Of a stretch of 64,000 nucleotides of DNA, positions 27,422 to 37,106 are shown one piece after another (within the stretch, counting starts at the first letter, position 1; each line of letters opens with the position of its first letter). The stretch is from Egicoccus sp035462025. GTDB taxonomy: Bacteria > Actinomycetota > Nitriliruptoria > Nitriliruptorales > Nitriliruptoraceae. Under the pieces are notes generated by a model that did not search any database, was not told the DNA's origin, and saw only the letters and a program-made list of their open reading frames with translations. The stretch covers positions 3,410 to 67,409 of the forward strand of contig DATHUR010000114.1 in NCBI GenBank assembly GCA_035462025.1. Direction: 5' to 3'. Both the position numbers and the translations under genes were made by a program.

Positions 27422-29305
27422 TCAGCCGAGGTAGCTGCGCTCGGCGCCGGTCGGCGCTTCGAACGTGGCCGCACCGAGGTCGTCGAGCGTCGATGCCTTC
27501 GCGCCGTCGCCGCCACGCGCGGCCTCGCGCTTCGGCTCGCCCGCGCGGCCGCCGTCGATGACGGCGTTCAGCGCAGCCGCGACCTCGCGCAGTTCCACGG
27601 CGGCCTGCTGGGTGCGTGCGGCTCCGGCCGAGGTCTCCCCGGCGGCGGTGGCCACCGAGACGATGTTCTCGGCGATTTCGGCCGACCCGCGGGCAGCCTC
27701 GTTGACGTTGCGGCTGATCTCGTTGGTCGTCGCGGTCTGCTCCTCGACCGCCGAGGCGATCGTGTTCTGCATGTCCGCGATCCGGGCGATGACCGAGCCG
27801 ATCTGTCCGATGGCCTCGACCGCCTCGCCGGTGTCGGCCTGGATGGTCGCGATCCGGCTGCCGATCTCCTCGGTCGCCGACGCGGTCTCCTTGGCCAACT
27901 CCTTGACCTCGTTGGCCACCACCGCGAAGCCCTTGCCGGCCTCGCCGGCGCGGGCCGCCTCGATCGTGGCGTTGAGCGCGAGCAGGTTGGTCTGCTCGGC
28001 GATCGAGGTGATCACCTCGAGCACCTTGCCGATCTCGGCGGAGGAGGCGCCGAGGGCGGACACCTTCTCGTTGGCGGTCTCGGCGGTCCGCACGGCTTCG
28101 GCGGCCACGCCCGACGCGTCGGCGGACGAGGTCGCGATCTCGCGCACCGATGCCGACATCTCCTCGACGGCCGTGGCGACGGTCTGCACGTTGTGGCTGA
28201 CCTGTTCACCGGCGGCGGCCACGACGTTGGACTGCGCGGCCGTCTCCTCCGATGCGGCCGACACCTGGGCGGACACGGCGGCGAGGCTGTCCGACGAGGC
28301 GTCGAGGCGGGTGGCGCTACCGGCGATCTGCTTCGCGATGCGGCGGGCGACGAACCAGGCGGCCGCAGCCCCCAGCAGGAGCACGACGACACCGAGGCCG
28401 AGCATGGTCAGCCGGGCCGCGGTCTGGACCGCTGCCAGTTCGGGGATGGGCACGCCGATCAGCGTGACGCCGATCGGGTTGCCGGAGAAGTCGGTGATGG
28501 CCTCGTGGCGCACCACGTGTGGGACGCCGTCGTGCAGGTTCCAGCGGCCCTCGGCGGGCTGGCCGTTGAGCGCCGCCTCGAGCACCTCCGCGCCCACGTA
28601 GGGTTCGTCGCCGATGTCCTTGGACGTGGCGAAGGTGGTGAAGCCGTCGCTGGCGGCAGCACCGCTCGAGCCGGCCTCGACCGCGTCAGCGCCCTTGAGA
28701 TAGAGCGCGACATCGACGACGTTGGCGGTGCCGAAGCCCTCGAAGTACTCGACCCCGAACGCGCTGCCGATCTCGAACGTGCCGACGTGCTCACCTTCCC
28801 AGGTGACCGGCACGACGGCACGCATTCCGAGGCCGGCGACCCCGAGTTCCAGTCCGGTGATCGTGCTCTTCCGCGCGTTGGCCTCGACGACGGTCTGGCG
28901 GAAGGCGGACAGGTCGTCGCCGAACTTCTCGGGGGCGTGGGTCCGCAGGAACGACACCGCGTCGGGTGTGTGGAACTGCATCTGTTCGACGCCGTACTGC
29001 TCCTTGAGCCGGGCGAACGGTTCCGCCGTCAGCTCGAGCAGGCGGTCGCGGTCGCCGGCAGCGAAGGCCTCGGCGACATCGGGGGTGGCCGCGATCGAGG
29101 CAGCGAGTGAGGCCGCCTTGTCCGCGGTCGAGTCGAGACTGACCTGGAGCGCGTCGGTCGTGCGCTGCAGTTCGCGGTGTTCGGTCTCGGCGACCAGGTT
29201 GTTGGCCGAGACGATCCCGATGGCGGTGGCGGCCAGGGTGGCGACGGCGAGGAGGGCCGCGGTGGTGACCACCAGACGGCGTTGCAGACTCATCCTTGAG
29301 AACAC
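27422..29305 (-). CDS. Methyl-accepting chemotaxis protein
   Basis: A receptor of 627 residues from GTG 29305, with AGGAG seven bases upstream. One N-terminal membrane helix (LVVTTAALLAVATLAATAIG), a periplasmic Cache-type sensor of about 230 residues with YFEGFGTANVVDV, and a second helix (TMLGLGVVVLLLGAAAAWFV) lead to the cytoplasmic signalling rod. The hairpin tip is conserved: VITSIAEQTNLLALNATIEA then RAGEAGKGFAVVANEV. The C-terminus ends ERSYLG with no CheR pentapeptide. It signals to CheA; no che or flagellar genes are in view, but its presence suggests motility or another Che-driven output. Confidence 0.95.
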   Translation of the reverse strand: MFSRMSLQRRLVVTTAALLAVATLAATAIGIVSANNLVAETEHRELQRTTDALQVSLDSTADKAASLAASIAATPDVAEAFAAGDRDRLLELTAEPFARLKEQYGVEQMQFHTPDAVSFLRTHAPEKFGDDLSAFRQTVVEANARKSTITGLELGVAGLGMRAVVPVTWEGEHVGTFEIGSAFGVEYFEGFGTANVVDVALYLKGADAVEAGSSGAAASDGFTTFATSKDIGDEPYVGAEVLEAALNGQPAEGRWNLHDGVPHVVRHEAITDFSGNPIGVTLIGVPIPELAAVQTAARLTMLGLGVVVLLLGAAAAWFVARRIAKQIAGSATRLDASSDSLAAVSAQVSAASEETAAQSNVVAAAGEQVSHNVQTVATAVEEMSASVREIATSSADASGVAAEAVRTAETANEKVSALGASSAEIGKVLEVITSIAEQTNLLALNATIEAARAGEAGKGFAVVANEVKELAKETASATEEIGSRIATIQADTGEAVEAIGQIGSVIARIADMQNTIASAVEEQTATTNEISRNVNEAARGSAEIAENIVSVATAAGETSAGAARTQQAAVELREVAAALNAVIDGGRAGEPKREAARGGDGAKASTLDDLGAATFEAPTGAERSYLG

Positions 29306-29360
29306 GGGAGGGCTCCTGAACGTGGCCGAAGGGGGGAGGTCGGCCTTGTCAGGAGCATCG

Positions 29361-29409
29361 GCCCGCGCCTGTCTGGGGCAAGCGCGGGCGTCGCAAATAG
29401 TCCGGACTA
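29361..29409. promoter_or_regulatory. Hairpin and 12-bp palindrome upstream of the chemoreceptor gene
   Basis: The 123-base gap between the purine permease and the chemoreceptor holds two dyads. GCCCGCGC (29361-29368) pairs with GCGCGGGC (29382-29389) around a 13-base loop. TAGTCCGGACTA (29398-29409) is a perfect 12-bp palindrome. Both genes are on the minus strand, so the hairpin may end the permease mRNA or sit in the chemoreceptor leader. The palindrome may be an operator. Confidence 0.45.
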
Positions 29410-29428
29410 ATCAGCCCGGACGGTTCGG

Positions 29429-30778
29429 CTACTCGACCAGCCAGATGAAGTAGCCGGCGAACACCACGAGCAGTACCCACATGATCGGGCTGACCTCGCG
29501 GACCTTGCCCTTGAACAGCATCATCAGCGGGAACAGCAGCAGTCCCAGCGCGATGCCGGTGGCGATCGAGTACGTCAGCGGCATCGCGATCACGGTCACG
29601 AAGGCCGGGATGGCGTACTCCATCCGGTCCCACTCGATCTGGCCGAGGCCGCGGGCCATCATCACGCCGACCAGGATCAACGCGGCCGCCGTCACCTGGC
29701 CGCTGATGATCGACAACAGGGGCGAGAAGAACAGTGCCAGCAGGAAGAAACCGGCGGTGACGACCGAGGTCAGGCCGGTGCGGCCCCCCGCGCCGACACC
29801 CGCCGACGACTCGATGTACGACGTGGTGGTCGAGGTGCCGAGCGCCGCGCCACCCATGGTCGCCAAGGAGTCGGACACCAGCGCCCGGTTGCCGTTGGGC
29901 AGGGTGCCGTCTTCGTTGAGCAGACCGGCCTGGTTGGTGACGGCGATCAGCGTGCCGGCGGTGTCGAAGAAGTCGACGAACAGCATGGTGAACACCACGA
30001 CCAGCATCTCGACCGTGAACAACTCGCCGAACGCGCCGAACGCGGCGCCGAGGGTGGGGGACAGGCTCGGCACGCTCGACACGACGCCACCGAACTCGGT
30101 GATGCCGAACACGACACCGACGACCGCGGTGGCGACGATGCCGTAGAAGATCGCGCCCTTCAAGCCGCGCATCAGCAACAGCGCCGTGACCAGGATGCCG
30201 AAGATCGCCAGCAGCGTGGTCGACGAACCGAGGTCGCCGAGCGCGACGACCGTCGCCTCGCTGGCGACCACGATGCCGGCGTTCCTGAGCCCGATGAAGG
30301 CGATGAACAGGCCGATGCCCGCGCCGACGGCGAGTTTGAGTTGCAGGGGAATCGCGTTGATGACCGCCTCGCGGGCGCCGGTCAGCGCCAGCACGAAGAA
30401 GATCAGCCCGGACGCGAACGTGCCGGCCAGGGCGGTCTCCCACGGGATGCCGAGACCCAGCACGACCGTGTAGGCGAAGAACGCGTTGAGGCCCATGCCC
30501 GGCGCCTGCGCGATCGGGAAGTTGGCGTACAGGCCCATGACCAGCGTGCCGAGCGCCGCCGCGAGGCAGGTCGCGACGAACACCGCACCGGTGTCCATGC
30601 CCGCGTCGCCGAGGATGCCGGGGTTGACGAACACGATGTAGGCCATGGCCAGGAACGTGGTCAGCCCGGCCATCGCCTCGGTGCGCACGTCGGTGCCGTG
30701 CTGGCGCAGCTTGAAGAAGCGGTCGAGGGGCGTCTCCGCCCCGGTCGGTGCCGCCGTGGTGCGGACGTCCTCGCTCAC
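29429..30778 (-). CDS. NCS2-family purine permease (AzgA-type)
   Basis: A membrane transporter of 449 residues from GTG 30778 (MSEDVRTTAAPTG), with AGAGGAG seven bases upstream. It has 12-14 hydrophobic helices. Signature stretches of the adenine/guanine/hypoxanthine permease branch are TTFLAMAYIVFVNPGIL, QAPGMGLNAFFAYTV, and in the second half DFFDTAGTLIAVTNQAGLL. AzgA-type proteins are proton symporters for hypoxanthine, adenine and guanine. There is no purine riboswitch that I can recognise in the 157 bp upstream. It is divergent from the GDPD-PAP2 gene. Confidence 0.93.
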   Translation of the reverse strand: MSEDVRTTAAPTGAETPLDRFFKLRQHGTDVRTEAMAGLTTFLAMAYIVFVNPGILGDAGMDTGAVFVATCLAAALGTLVMGLYANFPIAQAPGMGLNAFFAYTVVLGLGIPWETALAGTFASGLIFFVLALTGAREAVINAIPLQLKLAVGAGIGLFIAFIGLRNAGIVVASEATVVALGDLGSSTTLLAIFGILVTALLLMRGLKGAIFYGIVATAVVGVVFGITEFGGVVSSVPSLSPTLGAAFGAFGELFTVEMLVVVFTMLFVDFFDTAGTLIAVTNQAGLLNEDGTLPNGNRALVSDSLATMGGAALGTSTTTSYIESSAGVGAGGRTGLTSVVTAGFFLLALFFSPLLSIISGQVTAAALILVGVMMARGLGQIEWDRMEYAIPAFVTVIAMPLTYSIATGIALGLLLFPLMMLFKGKVREVSPIMWVLLVVFAGYFIWLVE

Positions 30779-30935
30779 GCGTGCGCTCCTCTGGGATTCC
30801 TACCGAGGTGGGAGACGGACCACGGACACTGGCCGTCGGTACGTGGCGGAGCCTAGAGCCCGACGGCGGTCGTTCGGAAGCACCGGTCACCGCGGAACCC
30901 GTGGCGTGCGGTGGGGCGGCGCTAGGGTTCGCCGC

Positions 30936-32864
30936 GTGGAGGGGACCCGGGGCAGACGCACCCGCCGGCGCCTGAGCGTGGCCGGTGTGCTGCTGTTGTG
31001 CGGCTTCGTCGCGGTCGCCGTGCAGACCCCGCCGCAGCCGCGCGTCGCCGACTTCGCCGCCAACGAGGTCAGCGTCATCGCCCACTCCGGCGCCCAGGGC
31101 CACGCGCCGACCAACACCCTCACCGCCTTCGACGTCGCGCTCGAGCAGGGCGCGGACATCCTCGAGATGGACCTGCAACTGACGGCCGAAGGCGAGGTCG
31201 TCGTCATCCACGACGGCACCGTCGACCGCACCACCGACGGCACGGGCGCCGTGGCGGACATGACCGTCGAACAACTGCAGGCCCTCGACGCAGGTTGGTA
31301 CTTCGAGGACGAGGACGGCGACCACCCGTTCCGCGACCTGGGCATCCGGATCCCGACCTTCCGGCAGGTCCTCGACCGCTACAACGACACCCACCTGATC
31401 GTGGAACTCAAGACCGAGAGCCCGGTCGCGATCGCCGAACCGGTCATCGACCTGCTGCGTGACTACGGCCGTGACGACGGCAGCGTGACGGTCGCGAGCT
31501 TCTCGACCGACTACCTCGAGCCGGTCCGTGCCGCGCTGCCCGACGTCCCGACCAACATGCCCGAGGGCGAGACCACCGGGTTCTACATCCGCCAACTCGT
31601 CGGCCTGCACCCGTGGTGGTCACCACCCGGCGAGGTGTTCCAGGTCCCCGAGTACCACGACGGCCGCCACGTCGTCACCGACCGGTTCGTCAACGCCGCA
31701 AACCGGTTGGGCGTCGACGTCCAGGTGTGGACGGTCAACGAGCCCGAGCAGATGGACCGCCTGCTCGACGCCGGCGTCCACGGGATCATGACCGACTACC
31801 CCGACCGCCTCGTCGCGGTACTCGCCGAACGCGAGGCCGCCGCCAGGACCGACCCGGGCGGCTACGGCGACCAGATCGAGCGTGCGGAGCGGCTGCAGGG
31901 CGGCCCCGCATGGCTGCTCGCGCTGCTGCACGCGGTCACGTTCCTCGGCGACGAGGAGTTCTATCTGCTGGCGTTCCCGCTGCTGTACTGGGCGGTCAGC
32001 CGCCGGCTCGGCATCCGACTCGGCGTCATGCTCCTGCTCTCCGACGGGATCAACAAGGTCGGCAAGCTCGTCACAGCGACCCCACGACCGCCCTTCTTCG
32101 ACCCGGCCCTCGAACGGGTGCCCGAATCGACCTTCGGCGTTCCCTCCGCCCACGCCCAGAACGGCGTGGCGGTGTGGGGGCTGCTCGCGGCCGGCCTGCG
32201 CCGATGGGCGGCGCGCGTCGCGGTGCTCGCGGTGGTGGCCGCCATCGGCTGGTCGCGCGTGCACCTCGGCGCCCACTTCCTCGAGGACGTCGTGGTCGGG
32301 TGGGGGATCGGGGCGCTCCTGCTCGTTCTCTATCTGGTGCTCGAACCACGTGTCCGGCGGTGGGCCGGCGCCCGCGGACCGGTCGAGTGGGTCATGGCCG
32401 GTCTGGTCACGTCCTGGATCCTGATCCTGGGCGGCGTGCTGATGGCGGGTCGCCTGCGCGGGTTCGATCCCGGCTGGCCCGGACTGCTCGAGCCGGCCGA
32501 GGCAGCCAGTGCCGCCGACGTCGTGACGCCCGCGGCCACCCTGGCGGGCATGGTCATCGGCCTGGCGCTGCTCGTCCCGCGGGGCGGCTTCGACCACCGC
32601 GGGCCGTTGCGACGTCGTGCCGTCCGCGTCCTGGTCGGTCTCGCCGGCGTCGTGGGGTTGTGGATGGGACTGGGCGCGGTGTTCCCCGACGGCGGCGACG
32701 CCCTGGCGCTGGTGCTGCGCTACGTGCGCTACGTGCTGGTCGGCGCCTGGGTGGGCGGGATCGCGCCGCTGTTGTTCGTCCGCCTCGGCCTGGCGGACGC
32801 GGCGCCCGCCCCGTCAGAGCTTGCGGAAGTCCCAGGTCGCGGGGGCGAGCGGGTCGAGGCGTAG
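30936..32864 (+). CDS. GDPD-PAP2 fusion: glycerophosphodiesterase plus PAP2 phosphatase
   Basis: A protein of 642 residues from GTG 30936. After a signal-anchor helix (LSVAGVLLLCGFVAVAV) comes a GDPD domain (about 45-300). Its catalytic set is intact: His50, Glu77 and Asp79 (ILEMDL), His92 (VVIHDG), Glu157 and Lys159 (VELK). The usual HRG is HSG and PENT is PTNT. From about 325 a membrane PAP2 domain follows with all three motifs: KLVTATPRP (377-385), PSAH (403-406) and SRVHLGAH (440-447, then Asp451). Four further helices reach the C-terminus. The pairing suggests two-step turnover of extracytoplasmic phosphodiesters or lipids, by inference. A TAGGGT box ends 7 bases before GTG, so the mRNA may be leaderless. 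Confidence 0.9.
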   Translation: MEGTRGRRTRRRLSVAGVLLLCGFVAVAVQTPPQPRVADFAANEVSVIAHSGAQGHAPTNTLTAFDVALEQGADILEMDLQLTAEGEVVVIHDGTVDRTTDGTGAVADMTVEQLQALDAGWYFEDEDGDHPFRDLGIRIPTFRQVLDRYNDTHLIVELKTESPVAIAEPVIDLLRDYGRDDGSVTVASFSTDYLEPVRAALPDVPTNMPEGETTGFYIRQLVGLHPWWSPPGEVFQVPEYHDGRHVVTDRFVNAANRLGVDVQVWTVNEPEQMDRLLDAGVHGIMTDYPDRLVAVLAEREAAARTDPGGYGDQIERAERLQGGPAWLLALLHAVTFLGDEEFYLLAFPLLYWAVSRRLGIRLGVMLLLSDGINKVGKLVTATPRPPFFDPALERVPESTFGVPSAHAQNGVAVWGLLAAGLRRWAARVAVLAVVAAIGWSRVHLGAHFLEDVVVGWGIGALLLVLYLVLEPRVRRWAGARGPVEWVMAGLVTSWILILGGVLMAGRLRGFDPGWPGLLEPAEAASAADVVTPAATLAGMVIGLALLVPRGGFDHRGPLRRRAVRVLVGLAGVVGLWMGLGAVFPDGGDALALVLRYVRYVLVGAWVGGIAPLLFVRLGLADAAPAPSELAEVPGRGGERVEA

Positions 32865-33218
32865 CCACGCGTGATGGTCGGCCGGCGGCAACGGTTCGTC
32901 GACCCCGAAGTAGCGCCGCGAGAACCCCGTGCGGACGGCGAGCGGTACGTCGTCGTCGGGGACGAACGCGTAGGTGGCGCGCCCGGACACCCCGCGAAGT
33001 TCGCCGTACTCGCGGCCGCCGTCCACCACGAACGCGCACCGCGTGCCCTCGCGCAGGCGTCGGGTCCGCTTGGCACGCTCGAGATTCCAGACCCAGAACG
33101 CCCCCGCGTGCCACACGAACCACACCGGCACGACCGCCGGCCACCCGTCCGCGTCGAGGGTCGCGAGTCGCAGGACGCGTTCCTCGGCGAGGAACGCGTC
33201 CAACTCGTCCGCTGCCAT
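32814..33218 (-). CDS. Pyridoxamine 5'-phosphate oxidase-like (PPOX) protein
   Basis: A protein of 134 residues from ATG 33218 (MAADELDAFLAEERV). It has the split-barrel flavin/F420-binding fold: RLATLDADGWPAVVPVWFVW at the start, then AKRTRRLREGTRCAFVVD and ATYAFVPDDD. Actinobacterial members of this size use FMN or F420; which one is not clear. The upstream extension of the frame is non-coding. Its last 51 bp overlap the end of the GDPD-PAP2 gene on the other strand, so the two C-termini share DNA. Confidence 0.85.
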   Translation of the reverse strand: MAADELDAFLAEERVLRLATLDADGWPAVVPVWFVWHAGAFWVWNLERAKRTRRLREGTRCAFVVDGGREYGELRGVSGRATYAFVPDDDVPLAVRTGFSRRYFGVDEPLPPADHHAWLRLDPLAPATWDFRKL

Positions 33219-33321
33219 CGCCAACCGGCCCACGTGTCCACCGCCCGCTCTCAGGGACTTCTCAACCCGGGGAGGGATCTTGACGCATGCCCTCCCGCAT
33301 ACCGTCATCGAGGAGATCACG

Positions 33322-33795
33322 ATGAAACCCTGGACCCGCACCCGCAAGACCATCGCCGCAGGCGGCCTCGCCGCGGCACTCGCCGTCGGCAGCGTCGTGC
33401 CCGCCCTGGCGCAGGACGCCGACGACACCACCACCGAGACCACCGACGCGTGGGACGACCTGCGCGCCGAGCACCAGGCCGCGTTCGCCGAGAAGTTGGC
33501 CGAGCGGCTCGGACTCGACGCCGGCGAGGTCGCGACGGCCCTCGAGGAGGTCCGCGAGGAACAGCGGGCCGAGAACGAGACCCTGCGCCTCGAGCACCTC
33601 ACCGCGCGGCTCGACGAGGCGGTCGCCGCCGGCGACCTGACCCAGGAGGAGGCGGACGCCATCCTCGAAGCGCACGAGAACGGCGAGATGCCGTTCGGTG
33701 GCCGGCGCGGTGGCGCCATGGGCCACGGGCGCGGCATGGGCGGCGGCATGTCCGGCGGTGCCGGCATGTTCGGTGGCTTCGGCGCCTCCGCCTGA
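33322..33795 (+). CDS. Secreted helical protein with Gly/Met-rich tail
   Basis: A protein of 157 residues from ATG 33322, with GAGGAG upstream. A signal peptide (about residues 1-30; ends VVPALAQDA) leads to a charged helical segment: AFAEKLAERLGLDAGEVATA and later LDEAVAAGDLTQEEADAILE, a repeat-like pattern also seen in secreted DUF2680-type proteins. The C-terminal 35 residues are Gly/Met/Arg-rich (GHGRGMGGGMSGGAGMFGG). The function is unknown. It lies directly before an MprAB-like two-component system and a YceI-like gene and may be one of its targets. The flanking hairpin at 33839 ends its transcript. Confidence 0.8.
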   Translation: MKPWTRTRKTIAAGGLAAALAVGSVVPALAQDADDTTTETTDAWDDLRAEHQAAFAEKLAERLGLDAGEVATALEEVREEQRAENETLRLEHLTARLDEAVAAGDLTQEEADAILEAHENGEMPFGGRRGGAMGHGRGMGGGMSGGAGMFGGFGASA

Positions 33796-33838
33796 CGCAA
33801 CCACGATGCCCGGGGACCCGCGTCGCGGGCCCCGGATC

Positions 33839-33870
33839 CACCGGGCGGGCCGGACACGGCCCGCCCGGTG
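33839..33870 (+). terminator. Perfect 13-bp hairpin before the response regulator
   Basis: CACCGGGCGGGCC (33839-33851), loop GGACAC, GGCCCGCCCGGTG (33858-33870). The stem is perfect and stands 44 bases after the secreted-protein stop. No T-run follows. It likely separates that gene from the two-component operon. Confidence 0.6.
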
Positions 33871-33907
33871 ACGTGCGATCATCGCCGCACCGGCAGGAGC
33901 CCGCCGC

Positions 33908-34599
33908 GTGACCGCCCAACCCCCGCCCCCGCACGTGCTCGTCGTCGACGACGACGCCGCGGTGCGCGCATCGCTGCGCCGCGCCCTGGGGCTGCACGGC
34001 TTCGAGGTCACCACGGCACCCGACGGCATCGAGGCGATCCGGCTGGTCGGCCAGAGGAGTCCGGACGTGCTCGTCCTCGACGTGATGATGCCCGGCGTCG
34101 ACGGACTCGGCGTGGTCCGCCGGCTGCGCCAGGACGGGCGCGACGTGCCGATCCTGCTGCTGACCGCCCGCGACGCGGTCCCCGATCGTGTCGACGGACT
34201 GACCGTCGGCGCCGACGACTACCTCGTCAAGCCCTTCGCGCTCGAGGAACTCGTCGCGCGCCTGCAGGTGCTGTTGCGCCGGCATCGCCCACCCGAGCCG
34301 CGACGGATCCACCACCTCGCCGATCTCACGGTCGACCTCGACCGCGTCGTGGTCACCCGCGACGGCGACCCGATCGAGCTGACCCCGACCGAGTTCGACC
34401 TGCTCGCGGTCTTCGCGGAGCACCCCAACATCGTGCTCAGCCGCGAGCAGTTGCACGAGCACGTCTGGGGACCCGACAGCGACGTGACGGCCAACAGCGT
34501 CGAGGTCTACGTCGGCTACCTGCGGCGCAAACTCGAAGCCGGTGGCCGGCCGCGCCTGCTGCACACGGTCCGTGGGTTCGGCTACGCATTGCGCGCACC

Positions 34600-34603
<4 letters not shown>
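33908..34603 (+). CDS. OmpR/PhoB-family response regulator (MprA-like)
   Basis: A protein of 231 residues from GTG 33908, with GGAG upstream. The receiver domain has VVDDD, the phospho-acceptor Asp58 in LVLDVMMPGVDG, the Thr in LLLTARD and the Lys in YLVKPFALEEL. The winged-helix DNA-binding domain holds LTPTEFDLLAVFAEHPNIVL and VEVYVGYLRRKLEAGG. The overall pattern is that of actinobacterial MprA. Its stop overlaps the kinase start by 4 bp (ATGA). Confidence 0.95.
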
Positions 34604-35949
<1,346 letters not shown>

Positions 35950-35951
35950 CC

Positions 35952-36674
35952 ATGTCCCGCAACCGCAAGGTCCTCGCCACCACCGTCGTCGCCGCCGTCG
36001 GTGCCGGGGCCGCCATCGCGATCTACCTCTCCGCCGAGGCGCCCGAGGCCGTCGACATCGACGCCGCCGTCGAGCAGGTCGGCGGTGCGGACGCGGTGAC
36101 CGAGGACGCGGAGGCGGACCTCGCCGGTACCTGGTCGGTGGATCCTTCGATCGGCACGTTCAGCGTCACCGAGTCCAGCGGCACGTTCGTCGGCTTCCGT
36201 GTCGCCGAGGAGCTGACGGGTCCGGGCGAGGTCGAAGCCATCGGCCGCACACCGGCGGTGAGCGGCTCGCTCACCCTCGAGGGCACCGTCGTGACCGAGG
36301 CCGGGTTCGAGGCGGACATGACCCAGCTCGTCAGCGACCGCTCGCAACGCGACCGTCGGATGCGTGACGCGGTCGGCGCCGGCACCCACCCGATGGCGAG
36401 CTTCGTGCTGACCGACCCGGTCGAGCTCGGGGCGCTACCCGCGGAGGGCGAGACGGTCCAGATCGCGGCCGAGGGTGAACTGACCGTCAACGGCGTGTCC
36501 CGGCCCGTCACCGTGCCGCTGGATGCGGCGGTCAGCGACGGCGTCCTGGTGGTCACCGGGTCGTTCCCGATCGTGTTCGCCGACCACGACGTCACGCCGC
36601 CGTCCGCCCCGGTGGTGGTCTCGGTCGACGACAACGGCATCGTCGAACTGCAGCTGTTCCTGTCGCGAGGGTGA
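35952..36674 (+). CDS. YceI-like lipid-binding domain protein, membrane-anchored
   Basis: A protein of 240 residues from ATG 35952, two bases after the kinase stop. The N-terminal helix VLATTVVAAVGAGAAIAIYL acts as an anchor or signal. The YceI beta-barrel runs from about residue 60: GTWSVDPSIGTFSVT, SGSLTLEGTVV, DRSQRDRRMRDAVGAGTHPM and the end GELTVNGVSRPVTVPLDA. YceI proteins carry isoprenoid-type lipids and are often stress-induced. Its place in the operon makes it a probable output or partner of the two-component system. Confidence 0.88.
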   Translation: MSRNRKVLATTVVAAVGAGAAIAIYLSAEAPEAVDIDAAVEQVGGADAVTEDAEADLAGTWSVDPSIGTFSVTESSGTFVGFRVAEELTGPGEVEAIGRTPAVSGSLTLEGTVVTEAGFEADMTQLVSDRSQRDRRMRDAVGAGTHPMASFVLTDPVELGALPAEGETVQIAAEGELTVNGVSRPVTVPLDAAVSDGVLVVTGSFPIVFADHDVTPPSAPVVVSVDDNGIVELQLFLSRG

Positions 36675-36726
36675 TCCGGCGCCGTGCGGATACGGTGTGC
36701 GCGACGACCGGCCGGAGGAGACCCAC

Positions 36727-36993
36727 GTGGTGAAAACCGCGCAGGCGCAGGGTGAGCGGGACCCGTTCGCGCCAATCGAGGCATCGCCCCGCTTCGCCAC
36801 GCCGCTGGCCGTCCTCGCCCTGGTGATGGCGGTGCTGTGCGTGGTCAGCTACGCCGAGGCGGTCGCCGGACCACTCGGCATGGCGCTCGGCCTGATCGCC
36901 CACGTCAAGGGCAGCCGCCTGGGGATGCCGGCCGCCATCCTCGCGGGTGTCGCCATGATCGCCGGGATGGCGATCACGTTCTTCCTGCGCTGA
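36727..36993 (+). CDS. Small two-helix membrane protein
   Basis: A protein of about 88 residues from GTG 36727 or GTG 36730 (VVKTAQAQGERDPF), with GGAGGAG six bases before 36727. Two hydrophobic helices (LAVLALVMAVLCVVSYAEAV and AILAGVAMIAGMAITFFL) are joined by a Gly-rich turn GLIAHVKGSRLGM. This resembles DUF4190-type small membrane proteins. No function is known. A TACGGT box about 35 bases upstream suggests its own promoter. Confidence 0.7.
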   Translation: MVKTAQAQGERDPFAPIEASPRFATPLAVLALVMAVLCVVSYAEAVAGPLGMALGLIAHVKGSRLGMPAAILAGVAMIAGMAITFFLR

Positions 36994-37106
36994 GGCGCTT
37001 TTCGCGGACGCGGTCCCCGCGGACCCCGGTCGGGCGGGCGCCGGAGGCGAGGGTCGGGTCAGAGGCGCTCACTACCCTCGCCGGCGAGTCGAGGACAGGT
37101 GCGCAC

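Noticed and set aside
30779..30935. Purine riboswitch before the permease gene
   Set aside because: No three-way junction with the conserved core could be traced on the minus strand.
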